Assembly: GCA_964491015.1 (NCBI GenBank)
Contig: CAZBEY010000007.1
Location: 1-50,334 of the forward strand
DNA length: 50,334 nucleotides
DNA from: JADFRD01 sp964491015
GTDB taxonomy: Bacteria > Fidelibacterota > Marinisomatia > Marinisomatales > TCS55
Direction of reading: 5' to 3'
Shown: positions 7,773 through 16,502 of the stretch, piece after piece
Numbering within the stretch: the first letter of the stretch is position 1
How the letters are laid out: the number at the start of each line of letters is the position of its first letter
The notes under the pieces: model-generated
What the model saw: only the letters and a program-made list of their open reading frames with translations
Database searches by the model: none
Told to the model about the DNA's origin: nothing
Translations under genes and position numbers: made by a program

Positions 7773-9758
7773 TTACCTGATAAGAGTTATTTTACCTGTA
7801 CTTTTTTCCTGGTCCAATTTCACTTGATATATATACACACCGGAACCGCCGGCAAATCCAAACCGGTCTTTGCCTTCCCAGGTAGCGGATACATGATTTG
7901 GTTTTAATGGTATAACCTGGACAATATTGCCGTTTATATCATATATCCGGATTTCTCCGGATGTTTCGATAATATTTGGGAAATAAAATGTGGTGTGAGT
8001 GTTAAACGGATTGGGATAATTCCTGATGGAATACCTGCTGGGAATGGGATTCGGGTTCGTTCCTTCAATATTGATGGATTTAAGGTTAAAGCCCCCGTTC
8101 AGCGCCTGCAACCTAATAATATTTTCGCCCCCGAAAAGATTCATGGACACTGTATCGGTCCAATCCCAGTTTTGGTACCCGTTCGTGTTTGGTACCTGGA
8201 GGACTGTTGAACCTGTTTGCTCCTCTACGGATATAATTAGTTGTCCGTAATCGTTTGGCGATGATGTGCTGAATGAAAATTGGTAAGATCCGGTGAAATC
8301 AGCTTGAACTGTATATAAAAGCCACTCTCCGCTTTCAATCCATCCAACATTGTATTCCTGTCCAGAAGGAACATCGGAATATTCAATATCCACACCATCA
8401 TTCCTGTAGACCCAGCCGCTGTTCCAGGATTGTGAGTTCGATCCAAATTTATCCGGATCTTCATAGACAATGTCATAATAAGCAATACCGTTGGCACCTA
8501 TGTCATAATAAACCGCCTCAAATGTACCTGGAACCCGTATCTCTGTAAATGGTTTTGACGTATCGTTGTAATCATCATCCGATAGTGCAGCTATCAGACC
8601 TGCATTGATTACACAGTTTTCAAATGTATAGGCCTCTACTAAGGCCATGAGCCCTTCCATGGCTTGATCAGAAATAGGTGGTTGTCCTCCGTCATTCCAG
8701 TAACCAACGATTGCTTCAAATCCTGGAGGGACTTTCACTCGCATTGCAGGTGTTACACTTCCGTTGTGTTTATAATTCCACAAGCTCCAGCCAACATTGT
8801 TATCTTCAAATAATTCAGCCTTATTGTGGATCCAATGGTTGGAGTTTTCTCCATATTCCCCAACCCAGAGAGGGACATCGTAAGTTTCACTCATGGACGT
8901 ATACTGGCCGAGCCAGGAGGCCTGATGACTCGGACCAACATAATGGTGAAAACTATAGGCCATATTATCATCAAAGGGTGGCGTTAAATTTGTAAAGTCA
9001 TTTCCGTACCAGTTTCCTTCAATAAAAATAATATGATTCGTGTCTACTTCACGTATATCGTTCTTTATTTGGTTATAAAATTGCCGTAGCTGCCCGGATG
9101 AAAAGCCACCGGATAATACAGGCTCATTTAATAAATCATACCCGGCGATCCATTCTTCATGGGCATAATACTCCGCAATATACCTCCATATCTTCTTGGT
9201 CCAGTCCCGGTTCGACAGGTTTGTCCATAGCCTTGCGTATGTGCCGTCGCTGTCAGAGAAATCATTTGTATTCTGGGCTCCCGGTGCACAATGCATATCC
9301 AAAATCAAGTATACACCATATGTTGAGCACCATTCGAGTAAAGGGGCTAAAATATTGAAACCATCCTCAATGTATTCCCCATAAGCGGTTGAAAAAAATT
9401 TATAATGGAATGGAACCCTCAACGCATTGAAACCACGAGATGAGATGTAAGCAATGTCTGCTTCTGTGATATAGTTCTCATAATACGCCTGGTAGAATAT
9501 TTCCGAATTTTCTTCACCTACAAGATTGATAATTTCATTTTCTATATTGCTGGGTGAACCAAAAAAGCCATGTATATTCCACATATATCCTTCCTGGACG
9601 AGCCAGCCACCCAATCCGAAACCGCGGAGCAGGACAGGATTCCCGGTTGAATCAACTATATCCTGGCCATCTGTTTTCAAGAAACCTTGCCCATGAACCG
9701 CTGCGAGTACGACAGTAAGGCTAAAAATCAATCGCAGTCTGTACATTCGTTGAAACAT
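7773..9758 (-). CDS. Secreted GH5 glucanase with CBM6-like module and T9SS tail
   Basis: A 661-residue protein: signal peptide (about 1-24), GH5 catalytic domain (about 26-385), CBM6-like beta-sandwich (about 415-565) and a C-terminal T9SS type A sorting domain (about 575-661, NYPNPFN to KITLIR). Catalytic residues are visible: acid/base in LLNEP (E212) and nucleophile in WVGEYG (E301). GH5 enzymes of this architecture hydrolyse beta-glucans; the exact linkage cannot be read. The start overlaps the end of the upstream GH16 gene by 31 bases; Met5 (9746) is an alternative start. A paralogous GH5 lies at 34742-36832 with different accessory modules. Confidence 0.9.
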   Translation of the reverse strand: MFQRMYRLRLIFSLTVVLAAVHGQGFLKTDGQDIVDSTGNPVLLRGFGLGGWLVQEGYMWNIHGFFGSPSNIENEIINLVGEENSEIFYQAYYENYITEADIAYISSRGFNALRVPFHYKFFSTAYGEYIEDGFNILAPLLEWCSTYGVYLILDMHCAPGAQNTNDFSDSDGTYARLWTNLSNRDWTKKIWRYIAEYYAHEEWIAGYDLLNEPVLSGGFSSGQLRQFYNQIKNDIREVDTNHIIFIEGNWYGNDFTNLTPPFDDNMAYSFHHYVGPSHQASWLGQYTSMSETYDVPLWVGEYGENSNHWIHNKAELFEDNNVGWSLWNYKHNGSVTPAMRVKVPPGFEAIVGYWNDGGQPPISDQAMEGLMALVEAYTFENCVINAGLIAALSDDDYNDTSKPFTEIRVPGTFEAVYYDIGANGIAYYDIVYEDPDKFGSNSQSWNSGWVYRNDGVDIEYSDVPSGQEYNVGWIESGEWLLYTVQADFTGSYQFSFSTSSPNDYGQLIISVEEQTGSTVLQVPNTNGYQNWDWTDTVSMNLFGGENIIRLQALNGGFNLKSINIEGTNPNPIPSRYSIRNYPNPFNTHTTFYFPNIIETSGEIRIYDINGNIVQVIPLKPNHVSATWEGKDRFGFAGGSGVYIYQVKLDQEKSTGKITLIR

Positions 9759-10936
9759 ACCGGTGGTAAAATTGTATCTGTCTCTGTCACAGTAAATTGA
9801 CGGTTATTGTTTTGTCCAAAACCACAATCATCCGGAACCGATTCCCAGCCCAAATTCCACGAGTCAGGGTAGTACCCATTGCGGAATTTATAGGTGTGCA
9901 CAGATCCCTTCGGTAAAGACAATGTTACTGACCAAATGCCATCGCCATCAGGATCGTGCATTGCAATGCCCCCGGGCTGACCTGACCCAATGGTTCCTCC
10001 GGAAAGACGCACGCCAGTCCCGGCCACTAACTTTCCTGTCATGTTGACTTGAAATGTGACATCAATATCGTTATGCTGATCTGATGCTTCATACACTCGT
10101 ACGTAATCCACCGCCATCTGCATTGGAAAAGCCGTATTATCGATGCCCTGAGCACCACCCCAACTTCCACCCACTGCAACATTTAGAATGATAAAAATAT
10201 TTTCATCAAATGGCCACTTGTTTTTGTCACCTTCACTGTCATTATAAACAAAATGGTAAGGAGTATCATCTACCATAAAATATAAATAGTTTGATGTCCA
10301 TTCCAGTGCATATACATGGAAGGAGTTTGTGGCTGTTGGTACGGTTAAATATCCACTTTTCTGGGTACCCAGGTTATGGTTATAATCTGTCGTATGGATG
10401 GAAGCATGAATATTCCCTTCGTCATATCCAACATGTTCCATAATATCAATTTCACCACAGGCTGGCCAGCCTACCGTTGAAATGGAACTGCCCAGCATCC
10501 AGATGGCTGGCCAGGAACCAATTCCTTTGGGTAATTTGGCATTGATTTCGAAGCGACCGGTCGTCCACTCCGCTTTATCTGCAGTGTTCAAGCGGCCGGA
10601 TGTATAATTAGTTGTGTACCCATTTCCCTGGGAATCCGTTCCTGTATAACCAGGCTGATAAAGCGCCTGAATGACCAGATGTCCATTTTCGATAAAAATA
10701 TTGTCTGTTTCCTCCGTATATGCCTGTAGTTCATCGTTCACCCGTCCGGGGCCCCAAAGGAGTATATTCCATTTTAGGTCATCAACAAAATCGCCATCAA
10801 ATTCATCAGACCAGACAAGATCCCATTCGCTTAAAGTAGAATCGATAGGATCATGATTGTTATTCGTGCTTGTTTCACTGCAGCCAACCACAACAAAGGT
10901 ACCAATTAGAAGAGCGAATAATTGATTAATTTGCAT
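9728..10936 (-). CDS. GH16 laminarinase-like lipoprotein
   Basis: A 402-residue protein: lipoprotein signal with VVVGC (Cys19), GH16 domain (about 37-288) with the retaining catalytic motif EIDIMEHVG (E162, D164, E167), then a beta-sandwich of about 100 residues (VTFQVNMTGKL..., about 292-395) like the starch-binding or AMPK-type modules seen in Bacteroidota. The EIDIMEH form with the bulge Met is typical of beta-1,3(4)-glucanases and laminarinases, unlike the two lichenase-type GH16 proteins upstream. The lipid anchor suggests action at the cell surface or periplasm. Two bases separate it from the upstream GH16 gene. Confidence 0.92.
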   Translation of the reverse strand: MQINQLFALLIGTFVVVGCSETSTNNNHDPIDSTLSEWDLVWSDEFDGDFVDDLKWNILLWGPGRVNDELQAYTEETDNIFIENGHLVIQALYQPGYTGTDSQGNGYTTNYTSGRLNTADKAEWTTGRFEINAKLPKGIGSWPAIWMLGSSISTVGWPACGEIDIMEHVGYDEGNIHASIHTTDYNHNLGTQKSGYLTVPTATNSFHVYALEWTSNYLYFMVDDTPYHFVYNDSEGDKNKWPFDENIFIILNVAVGGSWGGAQGIDNTAFPMQMAVDYVRVYEASDQHNDIDVTFQVNMTGKLVAGTGVRLSGGTIGSGQPGGIAMHDPDGDGIWSVTLSLPKGSVHTYKFRNGYYPDSWNLGWESVPDDCGFGQNNNRQFTVTETDTILPPVCFNECTDCD

Positions 10937-10938
10937 CG

Positions 10939-12033
10939 CTATTTAAGGATTAAAATTTTCTGTGTTTTAACCTGATCTCCATTGGTCAAGCGTACCAGGT
11001 AAATTCCCGCCGATGCAACAAATCCTTCATCGGTCAAGCCGTTCCAGGTGAATGAGGTTTCGCCGGCTCCAACTTTTCCTTGAACAAGTGTGTGGACCAA
11101 TTCCCCTAGGATATTGTAAATAGAGAGGTTTATAAATTGTTCATGTGTTAACGAAATAGGTATAACGACTTCATTGTTGAAGGGATTAGGAAAAGCCGAC
11201 TGCATATTAAAATCGGATGGCTGCTCTATATCGCCTATGGCGAGAGGATCCCCATTATAACCGGTTGCAGAAGATGTTGTTAAACATATTATCAAATACC
11301 CTGACAAGAACACCACGTTATTATGGATAAAATCAACATTGTTACCGTCCCATGTGTGGGTTGCCTTTTCCCAACGGTCGGTGTCCCACTGATCAAAATT
11401 ATCAGTCCATAATTGAAAAAAATTGTTATCCGTCCCTGCATTTCCGGTTCCTGGAACATACATATAATATTTGACCCAATCGTAAAATGCGTAAACCGGT
11501 AACGTGCTGGCGCTGAACGATCCAACCCAATCAACATTTGTAGGTTGCCATATATTCATCATGATTTTCTGGTATTTGTGTAGAGAGTCCACCTGTCCCA
11601 GGTTATCAATGCGAACCAGATCATCATCTATAAAAAATGCGAGATAGTCCGGTGTCCATTCGAATGCATACATATGAAAATCTTCATGGGGATTGAAATT
11701 CGTTTGTATCAACTCCACGTGATTCACTTCATATTGCGTGATGTAATTCGTTTGAGCTTGATCATCATACAAACCTAAAATTTCCCAATCGATTTCATTC
11801 CAGTGCTTGGAACTGGTAAGGCCATCAGCCCAGTAATCATGGAAGGTGAAAAATGAACTTACCACGCCGCTGCCAGGAGCGGATTTCATCCTTACTTCAT
11901 ACCGTCCATACCGGAAACTATCAATGGTTCGGAGTTCTCCCCCACGATAGGGCTTGGCTAATAACATCGTTGACATGAAACAGAAAAGGAATAATCTTGC
12001 TATCATTCTGTTAAAATTCCTTTTTCTGACCAT
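10939..12033 (-). CDS. Circularly permuted GH16 lichenase with T9SS tail
   Basis: A 364-residue secreted protein. After the signal peptide the fold begins at GGELRTIDSFRYGRYEVRMK, which is the middle of a normal Bacillus lichenase, runs through the catalytic EIDWEILG (E80, D82, E84) and the MMNIWQP and VGSF segments, then continues with FFQLWTDNFDQWDTDRWEKA and LSGYLIICLT, which correspond to the N-terminal strands of normal lichenase. This natural permutation is known from the Fibrobacter succinogenes 1,3-1,4-beta-glucanase. A T9SS type A tail ends the protein (SAFPNPFN to KILILK). Its start overlaps the PPIase gene end by 23 bases. Confidence 0.9.
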   Translation of the reverse strand: MVRKRNFNRMIARLFLFCFMSTMLLAKPYRGGELRTIDSFRYGRYEVRMKSAPGSGVVSSFFTFHDYWADGLTSSKHWNEIDWEILGLYDDQAQTNYITQYEVNHVELIQTNFNPHEDFHMYAFEWTPDYLAFFIDDDLVRIDNLGQVDSLHKYQKIMMNIWQPTNVDWVGSFSASTLPVYAFYDWVKYYMYVPGTGNAGTDNNFFQLWTDNFDQWDTDRWEKATHTWDGNNVDFIHNNVVFLSGYLIICLTTSSATGYNGDPLAIGDIEQPSDFNMQSAFPNPFNNEVVIPISLTHEQFINLSIYNILGELVHTLVQGKVGAGETSFTWNGLTDEGFVASAGIYLVRLTNGDQVKTQKILILK

Positions 12034-13537
12034 AATCTAATTTATGGTCACTGGTGAAAACCGGGAAGGGAGGTACAATTTTCGGAAAAGGTACGCCTTG
12101 TTGAATGACTGTCATGTCTACGTTCGTTAATTCGATGGTCTCAAACAAGTCCGTATTGATTTCGATTTGGTCAGAATAGACTGCCTGTAGAGAATCGACA
12201 ATTGGATTCAGTTTTTTAGCAGTCTGTTCAGGATTGTCGCCTGATATATTCTTTTCTTCTAATAAAATGTTGCGGTAATACCGGGCAATAGAAGAATCGT
12301 GCCACAAATCTCTATTTAACATGACGGGCAGGGATTGCACGTATCCTTTTTCGTAACATTGGTCGGTGATTTCAATGTCCCTGACAAGGTCGGCAATAGC
12401 AAACATCAACTGTTGCTGAAATTCACTCCGGCCCATTTTTCTTTTCCTGAAAACGAGTGGATGCTTTTCGAGTTCTTTATGGAACTTTTCGATTGTCCAG
12501 GGAACATTGTCTACATGAAAAAGAATATCCATTTCTGTGAATGATTCCAACGGTTCATTGATCAGGCTGTCGCGAATAAAATCAAGTTCCGGGTCCGCCC
12601 ACAAAGATTCGCTGAATTGCGCCTGCTTGAGTGAATCAGGCTTCATGTAAATATCCATCACTCTATTTGCATAGGCGGGAAAAACCATTTCATTCAATTC
12701 CAGTTGTTTCCCAGTCATAAGATTTTTCACCCAATCTTTGTACGTTTGATCTGCGTCATTTTCCGTTAGTCTTTCACGAACATCAGCCATCCTCTGGGTT
12801 TTTTCCGTTGGTGTTACAGCAGGACGATCTGTCCATCCATTGACCTGCATTAAAAGAACAGAACCGTCATCAGTTTGGAAAGGACCGATGATTGATCCCT
12901 TTGTGATGGATGTATTAAAAATTGCCTTGTGTAAATTCACCGCTTCCTTATCAAACCAATTCACAGATTTTTTGGGTGCATCTCGCTGGTTCCAAAGCGT
13001 TGTGTAGATTGAATCCAGGGAAAGTCCACCTTCAACCAGATTTTTTATCTTGATGGCAGAGTTCGGATCCGGCAGATTAATATATGAAAGCTCTACTGTC
13101 CGGCCGGCCAACTTATTGGCAGAATATACATTAGCTGAATCCAGTTCAACCTTTTGATAAAATTCACCATAGTAAAGCAGTTGCCGCATGGATTGTTCGC
13201 TTCGGCCACGGACAAAAGATTGAAAACGAACATTATCCAAAAGATCAACTTTGGCTTTTTCCGCTTCTATGGCAAATAGTTTTTCAGCAATGAGCGAATT
13301 CAGAATAATCTTTTTATGAATGTAATTTGACTGTCGACAGTATAGAGGACGTATGGAATATTCAGCCCGGCGGATAAAATCCTGCGATGTGATGATTCTA
13401 TCACCAACGACAGCGAGGATATCTAATCCCGTGTCTGCATTTTTATCCGAACCATTAACAAAACAGGGAAAAATAATAAAAATCACGAGGCAATATATCC
13501 AATGGCGGATCAATTTAATTTTGGCGATGCTGCTCAT
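12011..13537 (-). CDS. SurA/PrsA-like peptidyl-prolyl isomerase (parvulin)
   Basis: A 508-residue exported protein with an N-terminal hydrophobic segment (about 12-29), a SurA-like N-terminal chaperone region (ILAVVGDRIITSQDFIRRAEY, about 39-60) and a parvulin-like stretch (about 125-240, including INLPDPNSAIKIKNLVEGG and SITKGSIIGPFQTDDGSVLLMQV). The remaining 260 residues are helical and unassigned. Such proteins fold secreted or outer-membrane proteins in the periplasm. It lies within the glucan operon, between two permuted lichenases, and overlaps the downstream one by 23 bases, which suggests it serves the exported enzymes of this locus. Whether isomerase activity remains cannot be judged. 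Confidence 0.78.
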   Translation of the reverse strand: MSSIAKIKLIRHWIYCLVIFIIFPCFVNGSDKNADTGLDILAVVGDRIITSQDFIRRAEYSIRPLYCRQSNYIHKKIILNSLIAEKLFAIEAEKAKVDLLDNVRFQSFVRGRSEQSMRQLLYYGEFYQKVELDSANVYSANKLAGRTVELSYINLPDPNSAIKIKNLVEGGLSLDSIYTTLWNQRDAPKKSVNWFDKEAVNLHKAIFNTSITKGSIIGPFQTDDGSVLLMQVNGWTDRPAVTPTEKTQRMADVRERLTENDADQTYKDWVKNLMTGKQLELNEMVFPAYANRVMDIYMKPDSLKQAQFSESLWADPELDFIRDSLINEPLESFTEMDILFHVDNVPWTIEKFHKELEKHPLVFRKRKMGRSEFQQQLMFAIADLVRDIEITDQCYEKGYVQSLPVMLNRDLWHDSSIARYYRNILLEEKNISGDNPEQTAKKLNPIVDSLQAVYSDQIEINTDLFETIELTNVDMTVIQQGVPFPKIVPPFPVFTSDHKLDYGQKKEF

Positions 13538-13558
13538 ACAGGTGAGTCTTTTACTGGT

Positions 13559-15451
13559 CTATTTTATTAAAAGTAATTTTCTGGTGACGATACTACTATT
13601 TGAAGATAAGGATAAAAAATATATGCCGCTGGAAATATAGTTTTCCGGCTGCCAGCGAAATTCATGTCGCCCCACCGGTTGTTTTTCAAATGAGTTTTCA
13701 AAGACTTGCGCTCCGTTTAGTGCATATATCTTTAATATAATATCACTGGGATATGCAATATCGTAATTGACGGTCACCGATGGATTAAATGGGTTTGGGA
13801 AACAGGAGTTAATCCGAATATCCTTAGGTATGTTTAATTTATCATGCAGAATTGCAAGGGTAAAGATTGAATCTTGCTGGATTACCAAACCGTTAATAAA
13901 TGGGCCGGCAGTAGTATAACCCACACCATAATGACGATCAGAAAAATAAAAATCCAGCTGGTTGTCATAAACTGTTACATCGGGAATAATGATGTCATAG
14001 GCATTGTTCATTCCAGCGATTGAAAAAACATCCAAATTCTCAAACAGCAGACTGTCTTCCAATACCAGATCAAATGTTCTTGTGCCGATATCAGAATAAT
14101 AATTTTCTGATAATTTTAATGTAACCGTATATACGCCATTAGGCGCTCTTACTTTATAAGCGGCTGTTCGGTTCAGGCATGTTTGATACAAAATGTCATC
14201 TTCTGTATTTTCAATAGGATCTGACGTGGTCACATAATTTCCATCTGTATAACCGTATTCTACATTTGGGCCCCATTCCTGATCGGGAAAATAATCGGCA
14301 TATGCATCTCCGCCGTTGTTGATCTTTAATGGAAAAACAACCAGTTCAGGAATGTGGATAGATACAGCTTGAGCCATTAGAGTATTTGAATTTGGACTTA
14401 TATCAGAAATTTGTAACACAGCCAGTTTTGCATTTTCGTCTATTGTATCATTATTTGCATATATGGTTACATTTCTTTGATCCTCATCCAATTTAACTGA
14501 ATCTATACCCAGGCCTGCAATACCGAAGTGCTGGGGATTTGCATCATCAGGATTTATTTCTTCACTGAATCTTCCTATGACCGTTGACCCTGATTGCCTC
14601 GCCCATAACAGGGTAGGGGGATCCAGGTCAACAAATCCGGGATTTTCTTCATTGGTTAAACATAGAACAAGCAATCCATTATCAAGCACTGCATTTTCCT
14701 CAATCAGTATTGATCCATTTCCACCCCAGGTGTGATTATCACTTTTCTCCCATCGTGATTGATCGAACGAGGAAAAATCATCTTCCCAATTCAACGTAAA
14801 ATTGTTATCGGATCCATGATTACCCGTTCCAGGTGTGTAGGAACTATACGTTACCCAATCATAATAACTGAATCTTGGCAAGATTCTATCATCAAATGTT
14901 CCAACCCAGTCCTCGTAAACCGGCTGCCAGATATTCATCATTATTTTTTGGGCTGAATCCATTTCGGTAATATGTGATCCTGTCTGACGAAAAACTTCTG
15001 TACCATCAATGAACCAGGCAACATATTCCGGCGTCCATTCAAATCCATAGTCATGAAAATCCAAATAGGGATTAAAAGGAGTATAATGCTGGCGAATATG
15101 GCTGGCTTGGCCTGTCGTGATGATATTGAAATCTACCGTATGATCATAGAGTCCTAATAATTCAATATCGATTTCTCCCCAAGGATCTGCAGGATCATCA
15201 TATGTAAAAAATGATGAGAGCATTCCGTCCCCTTGGGACGGCTTAATACAGGCCTCAAAGCGGCCGTACAAATAACTATCCAATGTTCGGAATTCAGCTC
15301 CATAAGTCTGGGCATAAAGACTGGAAGTATGTAAAAAGAAAAAAGATAATACAGATAAATATAGGTAAAATTTGATGCTATCCTTCGATGGATTTGGAAA
15401 AACGCTTCTCAGTCGGTTTAACGATCTGCACAGCATCAGATTGAAAAGCAA
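13559..15451 (-). CDS. Circularly permuted GH16 lichenase with malectin module and T9SS tail
   Basis: A 630-residue secreted protein: signal peptide (about 25-48), permuted GH16 domain (about 49-270) with EIDIELLG (E93, D95, E97) and the swapped N-terminal strands placed after TPGTGNHGSDNNFTLNWEDDF, as in the Fibrobacter enzyme. It is followed by an Ig-like segment (about 280-370), a malectin-like carbohydrate-binding domain (about 375-540; INNGGDAYADYF, DDILYQT, NGVYTVTLKLSE) and a T9SS type A tail (about 550-630). The expected reaction is cleavage of beta-1,4 bonds next to beta-1,3 bonds in mixed-linkage glucan. One base separates it from the PorV-like gene. The long N-region before the signal peptide suggests a start at Met6 or later. 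Confidence 0.9.
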   Translation of the reverse strand: MLFNLMLCRSLNRLRSVFPNPSKDSIKFYLYLSVLSFFFLHTSSLYAQTYGAEFRTLDSYLYGRFEACIKPSQGDGMLSSFFTYDDPADPWGEIDIELLGLYDHTVDFNIITTGQASHIRQHYTPFNPYLDFHDYGFEWTPEYVAWFIDGTEVFRQTGSHITEMDSAQKIMMNIWQPVYEDWVGTFDDRILPRFSYYDWVTYSSYTPGTGNHGSDNNFTLNWEDDFSSFDQSRWEKSDNHTWGGNGSILIEENAVLDNGLLVLCLTNEENPGFVDLDPPTLLWARQSGSTVIGRFSEEINPDDANPQHFGIAGLGIDSVKLDEDQRNVTIYANNDTIDENAKLAVLQISDISPNSNTLMAQAVSIHIPELVVFPLKINNGGDAYADYFPDQEWGPNVEYGYTDGNYVTTSDPIENTEDDILYQTCLNRTAAYKVRAPNGVYTVTLKLSENYYSDIGTRTFDLVLEDSLLFENLDVFSIAGMNNAYDIIIPDVTVYDNQLDFYFSDRHYGVGYTTAGPFINGLVIQQDSIFTLAILHDKLNIPKDIRINSCFPNPFNPSVTVNYDIAYPSDIILKIYALNGAQVFENSFEKQPVGRHEFRWQPENYISSGIYFLSLSSNSSIVTRKLLLIK

Positions 15452-15452
15452 A

Positions 15453-16502
15453 TTAAAAGTTTAGGCCGATAGTCGTTGCATGGACATTACCCAAAATACC
15501 CATTGTCTTATATGCATAGTCTACGATTATTTTTCTATTATGGAGAAAATTCCACTCTAACCCCAGGCCGCCTGTAAGCCCAAATTGTGGATTATCCATA
15601 TATAATGCTTTCTGGCCACCCCGAAAAACAATTGCACCATTCCCTGGGAAAATAATTTTAAAGGCAGCGCCAATATTTATCGATTCTGTATTATTGTTTG
15701 GATGAATAGCATCGGCTGCTAATGTGAGTGTGGCATATTTTGAAACAATGGGTTTTACAGCAACACCGATCCTGAAGAGCAACGGGAGTTCCCATTCCTG
15801 CGGTCGGAACTGACCAGCCACATCACCGTAATTACCATCTTCGTATTCGGAAATATCAATGGGTTGATACAGGTCAATACCATCATATTTCATCCGCGAG
15901 CCGTAGTTCGAAATGCTCATACCGATGACCATACCATCATCTTTTTCCCCGGTCATACTGAAAAAATGTGTATGGACCAACACCCCAAGATCAACCGCAA
16001 AAGCATTGGCGGAGGCATGCCATATATTAGATTGGATCAATTTTGCATTGGCACCAAAGGCAAACCAGGGGACCAGGCGCCGAGCAAAAGAAAATGTTAA
16101 GGCAAGTTCATTGGCACTGAATTTTTCACCCGTTCCTTCCTGGTAAGCAAGGGTGGTCACATCCATTTGACCGTAACCTATTTGTGTTAAGGAAAGGGCT
16201 AGCGTCCCCACTTGAGGTATGTTGACAGCTCCAGCTGTAAATATTGTGTTAATATTAACAATCCAAGGTTGGATCATAAACTGAATTCCAATCCCTTTAA
16301 GAGAAGATAACCCGGCTGGATTCCAGTAAATAGCAGTCAGATCATTAGCCACAGCGACATAGGCCTCTCCCATTCCACCGGAAGCGCTGCCTATCCCTAT
16401 TTCAAGAAAGTTTGCAGTGGTAGTACCATAACGATGAATCTCATCAGAAAAACCCATTCGAGTTAAAAAAGCTAGAATTATAATGAATTTGAATAATCTC
16501 AT
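15453..16502 (-). CDS. PorV/PQ-family outer-membrane protein
   Basis: A 349-residue protein with a signal peptide (1-19) and the PorV/PQ family start: FLEIGIGSASGGMGEAYVAVANDLTAIYWNPAGLS. The rest is barrel strands with a final aromatic strand. In T9SS, PorV receives sorting-domain proteins at the outer membrane; other members resemble FadL-like channels. It overlaps the upstream 1155-aa gene by four bases (ATGA), and the sorting-domain enzymes follow it in the operon, so a substrate-dedicated role in secretion or surface attachment is plausible. Confidence 0.85.
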   Translation of the reverse strand: MRLFKFIIILAFLTRMGFSDEIHRYGTTTANFLEIGIGSASGGMGEAYVAVANDLTAIYWNPAGLSSLKGIGIQFMIQPWIVNINTIFTAGAVNIPQVGTLALSLTQIGYGQMDVTTLAYQEGTGEKFSANELALTFSFARRLVPWFAFGANAKLIQSNIWHASANAFAVDLGVLVHTHFFSMTGEKDDGMVIGMSISNYGSRMKYDGIDLYQPIDISEYEDGNYGDVAGQFRPQEWELPLLFRIGVAVKPIVSKYATLTLAADAIHPNNNTESINIGAAFKIIFPGNGAIVFRGGQKALYMDNPQFGLTGGLGLEWNFLHNRKIIVDYAYKTMGILGNVHATTIGLNF

